Below are positions 16,658-25,236 of a DNA stretch of 64,000 nucleotides, piece by piece. A model generated the notes under the pieces. That model was given only the letters and a program-made list of their open reading frames with translations. It had not been told where the DNA came from and did not search any database. This stretch comes from AP-15 sp963747735 (lineage in GTDB: Bacteria; Pseudomonadota; Alphaproteobacteria; ATCC43930; CGMCC-115725), in assembly GCA_963747735.1 (NCBI GenBank), contig CAVVGE010000005.1, positions 1-64,000 of the forward strand. The letters are read 5' to 3'. The translations under genes were made by a program, and so were the position numbers. Positions within the stretch are counted from its first letter, which is position 1; the number at the start of each line of letters is the position of its first letter.

Positions 16658-16865
16658 CGTGCTTGCTCCCCCACAAACCGGCGCTGGCTCACCGACCTCC
16701 CCCGAGCCAGCGCTTCCATGCAATCTTGCGTTGGAGCCGAGCTTCGCCGCAACCAAATTCTGCCGCCGTCAAACGCGCCGTATCGTCTGCGGCAGCCTTA
16801 TCGGCGGCGGGGCCGCGGCGCCGGACACGTCAGGCGCACGAGCCGCGCCTGACCTGGCGCGATGC

Positions 16866-16893
16866 TTCGATCGATACGCGAATGGTGTAGAAT
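16866..16893 (+). promoter_or_regulatory. Possible promoter of the Rieske dioxygenase gene
   Basis: TTCGAT at 16866-16871 and TAGAAT at 16888-16893, 16 bases apart, lie 33 bases before the ATG. The -35 is weak, so this is tentative. Nothing else is recognisable in the 269-base gap between the two divergent genes. Confidence 0.3.
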
Positions 16894-16926
16894 GGCGCTG
16901 CACGAACCCTGCTGCCGGAGCCCGCG

Positions 16927-18198
16927 ATGCCGCCAGACGATGGAGCCGCCGTATCTTTCAGTCCTCCGGGCGCCGATACGGCAGCGCGCCGCTGGCCGAT
17001 AGCCGGCGTGTCGCGGATTCCGAACTGGGTCTACACCGACCCCGAGATCTTTGCCCGCGAGCAAGAACTGATCTTTGCCGGCCCGAGCTGGCTGTTCGTC
17101 TGTCTCGAGGCGGAGATCCCGCAGCCCGGCGACTTCAAGCGCAGCCGGCTCGGCACGATCGAGACGGTCGCCGTGCGCGACGCGGCGGGCGAGGTGCAGG
17201 TGCTGGTCAACCGCTGCGCTCATCGCAGCGCGCAGCTCTGTTCCGCACCCCGCGGCTCGGTCAAGGAATTCGTCTGCCCCTACCACCAATGGACCTACGA
17301 CCTCGGCGGGAAATTGCTCGGCGTGCCGTTCCGCCGCGGGTTTCGCGGGCAGGGCGGGATGCCGGCGGATTTCCGCCCGCAGGAGCACGGGCTGCAGCGC
17401 CTTGCGGCGACCCGGCGGCACGGTCTCGTCTTTGCCAGCTTTTCGGCCGCGACCGAGCCCCTCGAAGACTATCTCGGCGCCAATATGCTCGGCTATTTCG
17501 ACCGGGTGTTCGACGGTCGCGAGCTGGTCGTGCTCGGTCATTTGCGCCAGCGCATCCCGAGCAATTGGAAATTGATGTTCGAGAACATCAAGGACCCGTA
17601 CCACGCGAGCCTGCTGCACGTCTTTCTCGTCACTTTCGGATTGTTCCGGCTCGACCAGCGCTCGGCGATCGAGATGGACCCGCTGGGGCGTCACGCCGTC
17701 CTGGTCAGCTGCAAAGGCGAGCAGCAGGAGAACGAGGCGACGCGCCAGATGCGCGCCTTCAAATCGAACTTCACCTTGCGCGACCCGCGCCTGCTGGAGC
17801 CGGTGCGCGAGTTCCCGGGCGAAGCCACCGTCGTCATGCAGACCTTTTGGCCGAATTTGATCGTGCAGCAGCAATCGAACACGCTCGCGGTGCGGCAGAT
17901 CGTGCCGATCGACACCGGGCAATTCGACCTCGCCTGGACCTTCTTCGGCTATGCCGACGACACGCCGGAGATGCGCCAGCGCCGTTTGCGGCAGGCCAAT
18001 CTGATGGGGCCGGCCGGCCTCGTCTCGCTCGACGACAGCGAGGCGATGCTGTTGTCGCAGGCCGGGATCGACGGCAACGAGGAGGCCGAATGCATCGCCG
18101 AGATGGGTGGCCGCGCCGTCCACGACGAGCCGCACATGGTCACCGAAACCGCGATCCGCGGACTCTACCAGTATTACCGCGGGGTCATGGGCCTCTGA
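16927..18198 (+). CDS. Aromatic-ring-hydroxylating dioxygenase, alpha subunit (Rieske)
   Basis: A 423-residue oxygenase large subunit. The Rieske cluster ligands are Cys97-x-His99 (CAHRSAQLC) and Cys117-x2-His120 (CPYHQW). The mononuclear-iron site is the ENIKDPYHASLLH block near residues 219-231 (Asp, His, His). Such enzymes insert both atoms of O2 into aromatic rings using electrons from a reductase, which is not encoded nearby. A small beta subunit gene follows after a 275-base gap that contains a palindromic element. The substrate, probably an aromatic acid or similar, is not identifiable. Confidence 0.92.
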   Translation: MPPDDGAAVSFSPPGADTAARRWPIAGVSRIPNWVYTDPEIFAREQELIFAGPSWLFVCLEAEIPQPGDFKRSRLGTIETVAVRDAAGEVQVLVNRCAHRSAQLCSAPRGSVKEFVCPYHQWTYDLGGKLLGVPFRRGFRGQGGMPADFRPQEHGLQRLAATRRHGLVFASFSAATEPLEDYLGANMLGYFDRVFDGRELVVLGHLRQRIPSNWKLMFENIKDPYHASLLHVFLVTFGLFRLDQRSAIEMDPLGRHAVLVSCKGEQQENEATRQMRAFKSNFTLRDPRLLEPVREFPGEATVVMQTFWPNLIVQQQSNTLAVRQIVPIDTGQFDLAWTFFGYADDTPEMRQRRLRQANLMGPAGLVSLDDSEAMLLSQAGIDGNEEAECIAEMGGRAVHDEPHMVTETAIRGLYQYYRGVMGL

Positions 18199-18273
18199 AG
18201 AGGCTGGCTCGAAATGCCGATAGGCGGCTCGACCTCGCGCGTGAGCGTCCGAACGTGTGCCCACGAAACGCGT

Positions 18274-18396
18274 GTCATTCCGGGATGCTCCGCAGGAGCA
18301 GGCCCGGAACCTATGAACGCCGCGCTCGCCTGCGATCGCACGGTCCGGTGTGCATGGGTTCCGGGCTCGCGGGCTCCACCCGCGCCCCGGAATGAC
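18274..18396. repeat. REP-like two-arm palindromic element
   Basis: The 123-base element begins GTCATTCCGGG and ends CCCCGGAATGAC, an 11-base inverted repeat. Internally GGCCCGGAACC (18301) faces GGTTCCGGGCTC (18356), giving a second arm. This is the layout of dispersed alphaproteobacterial intergenic palindromes. It fills most of the gap between the two dioxygenase subunits. Confidence 0.75.
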
Positions 18397-18473
18397 AAAG
18401 GGTTATATTGCCTGCTTCGTTTTCCGTCGGAGCAGACAGATTATTTGCCGCCGATAATCGGGTGCGGCCGGCG

Positions 18474-18968
18474 ATGATCGCCGCGCCGGGCCTCGACGCG
18501 CCGCCGGAGTTGCGGGCGCGGCTTGCCGATTTCTATTGCGCCTATGCCGACACGCTCGATGAGGGAGAGCTCGAAGCCTGGCCCGATTTCTTCACCGAGG
18601 ATTGCGTCTACAAGGTAATTCCGCGCGAGAATTTCGAGCGCGATTTGCCGATCGCGCTGATTTATTGCGAGAGCCGGAACATGCTGATCGACCGGGTGAC
18701 GGCGATCCGGGAGACGGCACTTTTTGTGCCGCGCATCGTCCGGCATCTCGTCGGCAATGTCCGGGTGCGCGAAATCGCCGCCGACGGGTTGCGGCTGACC
18801 GCGAGTTTTGCGCTCTTTCAAACCATGGTCGACCGTCCGTCGGAGCTGTTCCTGTGCGGCCGCTACCACGACCGGGTGGTCGAGGAGGGTGGGCGTCTGC
18901 GCTTTGCCGAGCGCCTCTGCGTCTACGATTCGACGATCGTCCCGACCTCGCTCGTCTACCCGGTGTAG
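18474..18968 (+). CDS. Aromatic-ring-hydroxylating dioxygenase, beta subunit
   Basis: A 164-residue NTF2/SnoaL-like small subunit that packs against the Rieske alpha subunit. It begins at ATG 18474; an upstream frame to 18408 lacks support. Typical blocks are LADFYCAYADTLDEGELEAW, FFTEDCVYKVIPRENFE, and the end RLRFAERLCVYDSTIVPTSL, which closely matches beta subunits of benzoate/salicylate-type dioxygenases. Its position behind the alpha gene supports the pairing. Confidence 0.88.
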   Translation: MIAAPGLDAPPELRARLADFYCAYADTLDEGELEAWPDFFTEDCVYKVIPRENFERDLPIALIYCESRNMLIDRVTAIRETALFVPRIVRHLVGNVRVREIAADGLRLTASFALFQTMVDRPSELFLCGRYHDRVVEEGGRLRFAERLCVYDSTIVPTSLVYPV

Positions 18969-19013
18969 CGCGCCGCTTGTAGGGCTTGTAGAAGCACCGA
19001 GATCGTCGTCTCT

Positions 19014-19084
19014 CCTCGTCTTGCCGGCGCAGGCCGGTATCCACCCCAGCCGTGGACCCCGGCCCTTCGCCGGGGTGACGAGAA
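19014..19084. repeat. REP-like palindromic element
   Basis: CTCGTCTTGCCGGCGCAGGC near 19015 and GCCGGGGTGACGAG near 19069 form the two ends (CTCGTC facing GACGAG), with CCGGCGCAGGCCGG and CCCCGGCCCTTCGCCGGGG as internal stems. The 273-base gap between the dioxygenase and the esterase holds no other recognisable feature. Confidence 0.65.
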
Positions 19085-19241
19085 GCTGGCCGTTGGAGCG
19101 GGTCCTCGGACGTGCCTTGCCGTCGCCTATTTTCGTCGCGCGGAGATGAATATTTCCTTTCCGACGCGCTAAATCGCGGCTGGCTTCGCCATTCTCCGCT
19201 CTTTAAGCTGCGGCAGCGGCGAAACATCGGGGAGGAGTGCC

Positions 19242-20387
19242 ATGCCGGAAAAAGCGCATTGGGTCGGCACCTGGACGATGGCGCCGGCGCCGGCCGAGAC
19301 CGGGGCTTTCAACAACCAGACCTTGCGCATGACGATGCGCGCGAGCCTCGGCGGCGACACCGTGCGGGTGCGGATTTCGAACGCCTACGGCCGGCGCCCG
19401 CTGGAGATCGGCGGTGCGCATATCGCGTTGCGCGAGGCGGGACCGGCGATCAAGGCGGGCTCGGACCGCAAGCTCGCTTTTGGCGGTGCCGCGACGGCGA
19501 CGATCGCCGCGGGTGCGGTGCTGTTCAGCGACCCGGTCGATCTCTCCTTGGCGCCGCTCGCCGATCTCGCGGTCAGCCTCTATCTGCCGGGCGAGGTCGC
19601 GAACGATTTTCAGGTCACCGGCCGCTATGCGCGGCAGGTGAGCTACATCTCGCCGCCGGGCGATTTCGGTGCAGCGCAGGCGATGCCGATCGCCAGCCTG
19701 ACCAGCGACTGGTTTTTTGTCTGCGGCGTCGATGTGCTCGCCGGCGCCGACACTTTCGGGATCGTCACCCTCGGCAACTCGCTGACCGACGGCAACATCT
19801 CGACGATGGACGCGTTTTGCCGCTGGCCCGACCAGCTCGCCCGGCGTCTCGCGGCGCGACCGCGCGGCCGGTCGGCGGCGGTGATGAACCAGGGGCTCGG
19901 CGGCAACCGCATCCTCTACGACATCCGCGGCGACAGCGGGCTGCGCCGATTCGACCGCGATGTGCTGAGCCAGCCGGGCGTCACCCATGTCGTCGTCATG
20001 CTCGGCACCAACGATCTGCGCAACCGCTGGAAAAAGCCCGAGGAGGAGCCGACCGCCGCGCAGATGATCACCGGCCTCGGCCAGATGGCGGTGCGCGCCC
20101 ACAGCGCCGGGGTCAAGATCGTCGGCGCCACGCTGACGCCGTTCGGCAACGAGACCTATATGGCCGGCGCGTGGAACCCGGCGCGCGAGGAGGTCCGCAG
20201 CGCGGTCAATCGATGGCTCCGCGAGGGCGGCGCCTTGGATGCGGTTGCCGATTTCGACCGGGCGTTGCGCGACCCCGATCACCCGACCCAGATGCTGCCG
20301 ATCCTCGATTGCGGCGACGGCCTCCACCCGAGCGATCTCGGCTACACCAAAATGGGCGACGCGATCGACTTGGCGCTGTTCGAATAG
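19242..20387 (+). CDS. SGNH/GDSL-type esterase
   Basis: A 381-residue hydrolase with an N-terminal beta-rich domain (WVGTWTMAPAPAETGAFNNQ, TLRMTMRASLGGDTVRVRIS) and a C-terminal SGNH hydrolase domain. The four SGNH blocks are visible: LGNSLTDG (nucleophile Ser, with Asn in place of the usual Asp before it), NQGLGGNRI (Gly), VMLGTNDLRN (Asn) and DGLHPSDLGY (Asp/His). This architecture matches the secreted lysophospholipase/rhamnogalacturonan acetylesterase-like group, but no signal peptide is seen. GGGGAGGAG precedes the ATG. Likely deacylates esters of sugars or lipids; the substrate is unknown. Confidence 0.87.
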   Translation: MPEKAHWVGTWTMAPAPAETGAFNNQTLRMTMRASLGGDTVRVRISNAYGRRPLEIGGAHIALREAGPAIKAGSDRKLAFGGAATATIAAGAVLFSDPVDLSLAPLADLAVSLYLPGEVANDFQVTGRYARQVSYISPPGDFGAAQAMPIASLTSDWFFVCGVDVLAGADTFGIVTLGNSLTDGNISTMDAFCRWPDQLARRLAARPRGRSAAVMNQGLGGNRILYDIRGDSGLRRFDRDVLSQPGVTHVVVMLGTNDLRNRWKKPEEEPTAAQMITGLGQMAVRAHSAGVKIVGATLTPFGNETYMAGAWNPAREEVRSAVNRWLREGGALDAVADFDRALRDPDHPTQMLPILDCGDGLHPSDLGYTKMGDAIDLALFE

Positions 20388-20506
20388 CCCGCCCCGCTGA
20401 CCGACAATCAGAGAGGCGGATGGCAGGATGCGCTGCGCTTTTCCGCGCTGTTTTTTCGGGCTACGGTAGCTGAAGACGATCGGGCTTCTGCTGTCGAGGT
20501 GAAAAT

Positions 20507-21616
20507 ATGCCGCCCTTTCGCGCCGATCATGTCGGAAGCTTGCTGCGGCCGGCGGAGCTGCTGCGGGCGCGGGCGGAGCGGGAGGCAGGGCGGATTTCGG
20601 CTGCGGAATTGCGGCGGCTCGAGGATGGGGCGATCCGCGAGGCGGTGCGCAAGCAGCGCGAGGTAGGGCTCGAAGGGGTCACCGATGGCGAGTTTCGCCG
20701 CGGGTCGTGGCATATGGATTTTCTCTATCGGATCGGCGGGGTGGGGAAATCGGACCGGGTGTTGAACATCCGGTTCCAGAACGAGGGCGGGAGCGTCGAG
20801 TTCAGCCCGACGGCGCATCGGGTTGCGGGCAAGCTGCGGCTCGACCAGACGATCTTTGGCGAGGATTTTTCCTATTTGAAATCGGTAGTGCCCGAAGGGA
20901 CGACGGCTAAATTGACGATCCCGTCGCCCTCGATGCTGCATTATCGCGGCGGGCGGGCGGCGATCGACGCCGAAATCTATCCCGATATGGACGAATTCTG
21001 GCACGACCTCGCGAAAGTCTACCGGGAGGAGATTGCGGCGTTGCACAGGCTCGGCTGCACCTATCTGCAGCTCGACGATACAAGCCTCGCTTATCTGAAC
21101 GACCCGGCGCAGCGCGCCTATGTCGATTCGATCGGCGGCGACGGGGCGACGCAGCACCTGACCAACATCGCGGCGGTCAACGCCGCGCTCGCCGGCCGGC
21201 CGGCGGGCATCGCCGTCTGCACGCATATGTGCCGCGGCAACTTCCGCTCGTCCTGGATGGCCGAGGGCGGCTACGACCATGTCGCCGAGGCGTTGTTCGG
21301 CGGGCTCGATGTCGATGGGTTCTTCCTCGAATACGACGACCGGCGCTCGGGCGGGTTCGAGCCGCTGCGCTTTGTGCCCAGGGGCAAGAAGCGCGTGGTG
21401 CTCGGCCTCGTCACCAGCAAGCGCGCCGCCCTCGAAGCCAAGGACGAATTGAAGCGGCGGATCGACGAGGCGGCAAAATACGTGCCCTTGGAGCAGCTCT
21501 GCCTCTCGCCGCAATGCGGCTTTTCCTCGACGGTCGAGGGCAATAGGCTCTCCGAGGAGGAGCAATTTGGCAAGCTCAGGCTCGTCGTCGAAACCGCACG
21601 CGAAGTCTGGGGCTGA
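20507..21616 (+). CDS. MetE C-terminal-domain-like protein (cobalamin-independent methionine synthase family)
   Basis: A 369-residue protein with one UROD/MetE-like TIM barrel, about half the size of full MetE. It begins FRADHVGSLLRPAELLRARA (the usual F-x-x-x-x-V-G-S-x-x-R-P) and has GVTDGEFRRGSWHMDF, YLQLDDTSLAYL, CTHMCRGNF (the His and Cys zinc ligands) and LSPQCGFSS (the third ligand). Single-barrel members may move methyl groups from other donors to homocysteine or act on other thiols. The stop lies inside a short tandem repeat and the gene overlaps the next one by 50 bases. Confidence 0.87.
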   Translation: MPPFRADHVGSLLRPAELLRARAEREAGRISAAELRRLEDGAIREAVRKQREVGLEGVTDGEFRRGSWHMDFLYRIGGVGKSDRVLNIRFQNEGGSVEFSPTAHRVAGKLRLDQTIFGEDFSYLKSVVPEGTTAKLTIPSPSMLHYRGGRAAIDAEIYPDMDEFWHDLAKVYREEIAALHRLGCTYLQLDDTSLAYLNDPAQRAYVDSIGGDGATQHLTNIAAVNAALAGRPAGIAVCTHMCRGNFRSSWMAEGGYDHVAEALFGGLDVDGFFLEYDDRRSGGFEPLRFVPRGKKRVVLGLVTSKRAALEAKDELKRRIDEAAKYVPLEQLCLSPQCGFSSTVEGNRLSEEEQFGKLRLVVETAREVWG

Positions 21617-22271
21617 GAAACCCGGGGCTGAGAAGCCTGGGGCTGAGGGGGGCACGCCGTCGCGGCGCAAGCCCCGCCTGCCGGCGCCGAGCAAATCGCA
21701 TCTGGGGGTGATGCTGGCGGCGCTCGCGGCCGGCAGTGCGGCCACCGTCACCGCGCTCAATTCCTGGGACAAAATCCTCGTCGATCTCGGCTTCAAGAGG
21801 AGCGAATCGGCGGCGCTGGCCAAAAAGGGCGAGCAAGGCGAGTTGCTGCGCCAGATGGTGCGATTGATTTCGAACCGGGTATTCTGGACCGTGCGCTACA
21901 GCGGCGAGGTCGCCGACGGCTTTCCGAAGGAGGACCAGGACGAGGCCTGGAAGCGCTACAACGACAGCGTCGTCGCGTATAACGAAAACTATATGCTGAA
22001 CTGGATGCTGACTGCCAAATATTTCAACGCCGAAAGCAGCGCTAAATTGCAGGAGCTGAATGCGCTGCTGCTGCGGGTCAACACCTGCCTCAACAAGATC
22101 CGCTATCCGCAGCTGTACCAGGACAAGGACCGTAGCCGAGACAAAGATCCGGCCTGCCATTTCGACCAAGCTGACGGCGGCGGCGAAGCGGACAATTTGC
22201 GGGTCCTTACCGCCGCTCGAAGCCAAATCTATACAAAGGTCGGCGAATTGGCGGCGCTGCTGTCCAAATAG
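21567..22271 (+). CDS. Hypothetical single-pass membrane protein
   Basis: A 234-residue protein read from TTG 21567, which has GGAGGAG five bases upstream inside the end of the MetE-like gene. The N-terminus is low complexity, with S-S and G-A-E-K-P units encoded by a 15-bp repeat; then comes one hydrophobic segment HLGVMLAALAAGSAATVTAL near residues 45-64. The rest is charged and helical (LLRQMVRLISNRVFWTVRYS, LNWMLTAKYFN). No known domain was recognised. A later start near the hydrophobic segment is possible (ATG at 21711), but the TTG has the better ribosome site. Its end overlaps the convergent gene by 43 bases. Confidence 0.55.
   Translation: MASSGSSSKPHAKSGAEKPGAEKPGAEGGTPSRRKPRLPAPSKSHLGVMLAALAAGSAATVTALNSWDKILVDLGFKRSESAALAKKGEQGELLRQMVRLISNRVFWTVRYSGEVADGFPKEDQDEAWKRYNDSVVAYNENYMLNWMLTAKYFNAESSAKLQELNALLLRVNTCLNKIRYPQLYQDKDRSRDKDPACHFDQADGGGEADNLRVLTAARSQIYTKVGELAALLSK
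21608..21650 (+). repeat. 15-bp tandem repeat (about 2.8 copies) across a stop codon
   Basis: Units TGGGGCTGAGAAACC, CGGGGCTGAGAAGCC and TGGGGCTGAG. The first copy contains the TGA stop of the MetE-like gene (21614-21616); in the overlapping frame the repeat encodes GAEKP units. Confidence 0.85.
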
Positions 22272-22741
22272 CGCGCCGAGCTCTCCACTATCTCCTCGGC
22301 GAACGCGACCGGGTGCGCCATCGCGCCGCGGGGCTCGATCGTCTGCACGGACGCCGATCGGCGGCGCGGCAGGAAGCCGCGGAACACTTCACCCAATTTT
22401 TGCGCCAGCGGCTGCGGCGGCCGGGCGAGATCGGCGAGCACGTTTTCGCGCGCCCGGCGCAAGACCCGCATGACATCCGGGTGCGTCGTGCCCGGGGCGT
22501 CGTTGAACGCCTCGATGCGCCAATAGTGCGCGCCGCTGACGTCGCGGACGGCACGGATGACCGGACGCATCAATTCGCGGCGTCCGCCGACCGCGGCGAT
22601 TGCGCCGACCAGGCAATGCCGGCCGCCGGCGTCACACAAGCTGCCCTTGCACCAATGCTGCTCGCTGGCGAGCAGACGCTCGACTTGGCCGAGCTTGACG
22701 AGGGTTCGATTTTCAAAGAGCTCTGCACCATCCCACGGCAT
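22229..22741 (-). CDS. Conserved hypothetical protein (WCKG...GRHCLVGA)
   Basis: A 170-residue soluble protein read from ATG 22741 (MPWDGAELFENRTLVKLGQV). The core LASEQHWCKGSLCDAGGRHC followed by LVGAIAAV contains three cysteines and a Trp-Cys pair typical of a small family of uncharacterised proteobacterial proteins (DUF6197-like). A second conserved part is HPDVMRVLRRARENVLADLA. Function unknown. The frame extends upstream to 22933 but without the family pattern. The end overlaps the convergent membrane protein gene. Confidence 0.6.
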   Translation of the reverse strand: MPWDGAELFENRTLVKLGQVERLLASEQHWCKGSLCDAGGRHCLVGAIAAVGGRRELMRPVIRAVRDVSGAHYWRIEAFNDAPGTTHPDVMRVLRRARENVLADLARPPQPLAQKLGEVFRGFLPRRRSASVQTIEPRGAMAHPVAFAEEIVESSARYLDSSAANSPTFV

Positions 22742-22880
22742 GTTGCGCACTCCAATTCCCGGCCGTCCGGCCTGCTGTGCCGAGATCGACTTGCACCGGC
22801 CGGCTCCTGCTCTTCCAACTGCCGGCGTGGGCGAACGTTCCACCCTTGCTGCGGTGTCATGCCGAACGCGAAGTCGGGGA

Positions 22881-23921
22881 ATGCCTGCGCCGATTTGGCG
22901 CGTTGGCGACAACGCCGGGCCGACCCACCTCAATGCCGTGGCCGAAGCATGGCGGCACAGCGGTTCCTATTGGTCGCCGGCGGCGCTGCGCAGCGCCTCC
23001 CTCCCTGCGGCAATCCTCGGGCTCGGAATCCTCTTGTGGTGGCTCTCGACCCGCCATCCGGCGCTGTTGCCGTTTTGGGCGCCGTGGGATTTCTCGCCGC
23101 CCATCTATCTGACGACGGCACTGATCCTGTTCTGGTTCGGGCGCGGGCTCGCCTCGGCACCGGCACCGGGACGGCCGCCTTGGTGGCGGCGGCTCGCCTT
23201 TCTGCTGGGGGTGGCGCTGACCTACGCGGTGCTGCAAACCCGGTTCGAATACTGGTCGCTGCACATGTTCTTTCTGAACCGGATCCAGCATGTGGCGATG
23301 CATCATCTGGGTCCGTTTCTGATGGCGCTCGGCGCCGCCGGCCCGGCGATCCGGCGCGGCCTGCCGCCGTGGCTCAGCCGGGCGATCGGGCACCCGGCCG
23401 TCGCCGCGCCGATCCGAATTTTGCAGCGCCCGGTGCCGGCCGCTTTTCTGTTTGTCGGGCTCATCTATTTCTGGCTGATCCCCGGGGTGCATTTCCGCGC
23501 GATGATCGACCCGCGGCTTTATGCCGTGATGAATTGGAGCATGGTGCTCGACGGCGTGCTGTTCTGGTCGCTGGTGCTCGATTCGAGGCCGCAGCCGCCG
23601 GCGCGGGTCTCGTTCGGCGCGCGCATCGCGCTAGCGCTGGCGGTCATGTTTCCGCAAATCCTGCTCGGCGCGGCAATCACCTTCTCGCGCACCGACCTTT
23701 ACCCCTATTACGATCTGTGCGGGCGGCTGTTCCCGTCGTTGGGGGCGCTCAACGACCAGCATATCGGAGGCATCGTGATCTGGATTCCACCGGCGATGAT
23801 GAGCGTGGTCGCGGTGCTGGTGACGATCAACGCGCTCCGCTTGCACGAGGAAGCGATCGCCCCGGCCGGCGCCAAAGGGGCCGCGCCCGGCGTGCTCGCC
23901 AGCAGCTGGACCGGGCGCTGA
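22881..23921 (+). CDS. CtaG-like cytochrome c oxidase assembly membrane protein (Caa3_CtaG family)
   Basis: About 346 residues with eight or nine hydrophobic segments. The segment LNRIQHVAMHHLGPFLMALG carries the closely spaced histidines typical of Caa3_CtaG proteins, which help deliver copper or otherwise assemble cytochrome oxidase. The C-terminal part HIGGIVIWIPPAMMSVVAVL matches the G-G-x-x-x-W-x-P loop of the family. The start is uncertain: ATG 22881 is used; a GTG at 22938 would also fit, and a longer frame upstream lacks membrane segments. Its neighbours, a PCuAC chaperone 5 bases downstream and a SCO protein, support a copper-oxidase assembly role. Confidence 0.75.
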   Translation: MPAPIWRVGDNAGPTHLNAVAEAWRHSGSYWSPAALRSASLPAAILGLGILLWWLSTRHPALLPFWAPWDFSPPIYLTTALILFWFGRGLASAPAPGRPPWWRRLAFLLGVALTYAVLQTRFEYWSLHMFFLNRIQHVAMHHLGPFLMALGAAGPAIRRGLPPWLSRAIGHPAVAAPIRILQRPVPAAFLFVGLIYFWLIPGVHFRAMIDPRLYAVMNWSMVLDGVLFWSLVLDSRPQPPARVSFGARIALALAVMFPQILLGAAITFSRTDLYPYYDLCGRLFPSLGALNDQHIGGIVIWIPPAMMSVVAVLVTINALRLHEEAIAPAGAKGAAPGVLASSWTGR

Positions 23922-23925
23922 GGCG

Positions 23926-24369
23926 ATGCGGGCCGCGATCGCCTTTGTGCTCGGCCTGACCGCCGCATTCTCGGCCGGTGCGACGGCGCAAGCCGCATCG
24001 GGCGGGCTGTCGCTCAGTGGGCAGTGGTTCCGGCTGGTGCTGCGCTCGTTGCCGGCGGCAGGATATTTCACGCTTTCCAATTCGAGCGCCGTGCCGCGCA
24101 GCTTGACCGGCGCCGCTTCCCCGGCCTGCGGCAGCCTGATGCTGCATCAAAGCGTGCAGCAGGGCGGCGAAGAGCGGATGGCGATGGTGCCGAGCGTTAC
24201 GGTCCCGGGCCACGGCCAGGTGGCGTTTTCCCCCGGCGGCTATCACTTGATGTGCATGTCGCCAACGGCGGCAATGACCCCGGGGCAGTCGGTCCCGGTC
24301 ACCTTGCGCTTCGCCGACGGCATCAGCTTGACAGCGGAGTTCCCGGTGCGCGGCGCCACCGGGAAGTGA
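23926..24369 (+). CDS. PCu(A)C-type periplasmic copper chaperone
   Basis: A 147-residue exported protein. It has a signal peptide (AAIAFVLGLTAAFSAGATAQ) and the copper motif of the family, H-M-x10-M-x21-H-x-M, here as LMLHQSV... then RMAMVP and finally YHLMCM. PCuAC delivers Cu(I) to the CuA or CuB site of cytochrome oxidase together with SCO proteins. It follows the CtaG-like gene by 5 bases and is convergent with a SCO gene, which forms a consistent assembly cluster. Confidence 0.88.
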   Translation: MRAAIAFVLGLTAAFSAGATAQAASGGLSLSGQWFRLVLRSLPAAGYFTLSNSSAVPRSLTGAASPACGSLMLHQSVQQGGEERMAMVPSVTVPGHGQVAFSPGGYHLMCMSPTAAMTPGQSVPVTLRFADGISLTAEFPVRGATGK

Positions 24370-24376
24370 CCGCGCC

Positions 24377-25063
24377 TCATATCAGTCGGCGCAGCCAGCC
24401 GAGCCAGCCCGCGGCGGGTTTACGCTCGGCCAGCCGCGTCAAATCCGCGGCCGAGCCGGCGATGTCGGGATGCGCCGAGGCGAGCGAGGGGATGATCAGG
24501 CGCGCCCGATCGGCACCGTCGAACACGTAGACGGCCGAGCCGTGGGTGACCTCATAGGGGTGGCCCGGTGTCGCCGGCGACACCGAATAAGCGACGCGAT
24601 AACGCCGCGCCAGCGCGGCCAGCTGGTCGGGCGTGCCGCGCAGCCCGTCGATCCGGGGCCCAAAATTTTTGACATAGGCGGCGAGCACTGCCGGCGTGTC
24701 GCGGTTCGGATCGACCGTGACAAACAGCACGCGGACATGCGCTGCGCCGGGCCCGAGCCGAGCCAGGACGTCGTCGAGGCTCGACAGCGTCGTCGGACAT
24801 ATATCGGGACAAAAGGTGTAGCCGAAATATACGAGCACGGTCCGGCCGCGGTAATCGGCCTCGGTCACCGTCTTGCCGTCCCCGGCACGGGTCAGCGTGA
24901 AGGATAGCGGCGGCAGGCTGCCGGAGACGTCGATCGCATGCCATTTGCCGTCGTCGCCACAACCGGCGAGGAGCAAGAGCACCGCTGCGAAAGCCAAGCC
25001 GCGAGCGAGCCGCGCGCCGGCCTTGCCGCAGCTCGAAAGGCGGGGAATGCGCTTGCCTGTCAT
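24377..25063 (-). CDS. SCO1/SenC-family lipoprotein
   Basis: A 228-residue thioredoxin-fold protein anchored by a lipobox (LLLLAGCG, Cys near residue 34). The copper ligands are present: CPDICP (C-x3-C) in the segment YFGYTFCPDICPTTLSSL and the distal histidine in YEVTHGSAVYVF. SCO proteins transfer copper or reduce cysteines during CuA assembly. ATG 25063 is chosen because it places the signal peptide correctly; the frame continues through an upstream tandem repeat to 25195, which looks noncoding. The end is 7 bases from the PCuAC gene, convergent. Confidence 0.92.
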   Translation of the reverse strand: MTGKRIPRLSSCGKAGARLARGLAFAAVLLLLAGCGDDGKWHAIDVSGSLPPLSFTLTRAGDGKTVTEADYRGRTVLVYFGYTFCPDICPTTLSSLDDVLARLGPGAAHVRVLFVTVDPNRDTPAVLAAYVKNFGPRIDGLRGTPDQLAALARRYRVAYSVSPATPGHPYEVTHGSAVYVFDGADRARLIIPSLASAHPDIAGSAADLTRLAERKPAAGWLGWLRRLI

Positions 25064-25116
25064 TGGTGCCGCATCGGCGGAATATATGTGTCGCCCCGCG
25101 GCGGTGCCGATGTGGC

Positions 25117-25180
25117 GGCTTGACCCACCGCCGGCTTGACCCACCGCCGGCTTGACCCACCGCCGGCTTGACCCATTGCC
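25117..25180 (+). repeat. 16-bp tandem repeat, 4 copies, each with TTGACC
   Basis: GGCTTGACCCACCGCC is repeated at 25117, 25133, 25149 and 25165 (last copy with two changes, CCATTGCC). Each unit carries TTGACC, a -35-like hexamer reading toward the stress-protein gene at 25237. The last TTGACC (25168) has AACATAGT about 17-19 bases downstream as a possible -10. Confidence 0.92.
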
Positions 25181-25236
25181 GGCTTGGGCCAACATAGTCG
25201 CGACGGTCGGGCGGCCGCGGCGAGCAGGGGGGTCGG

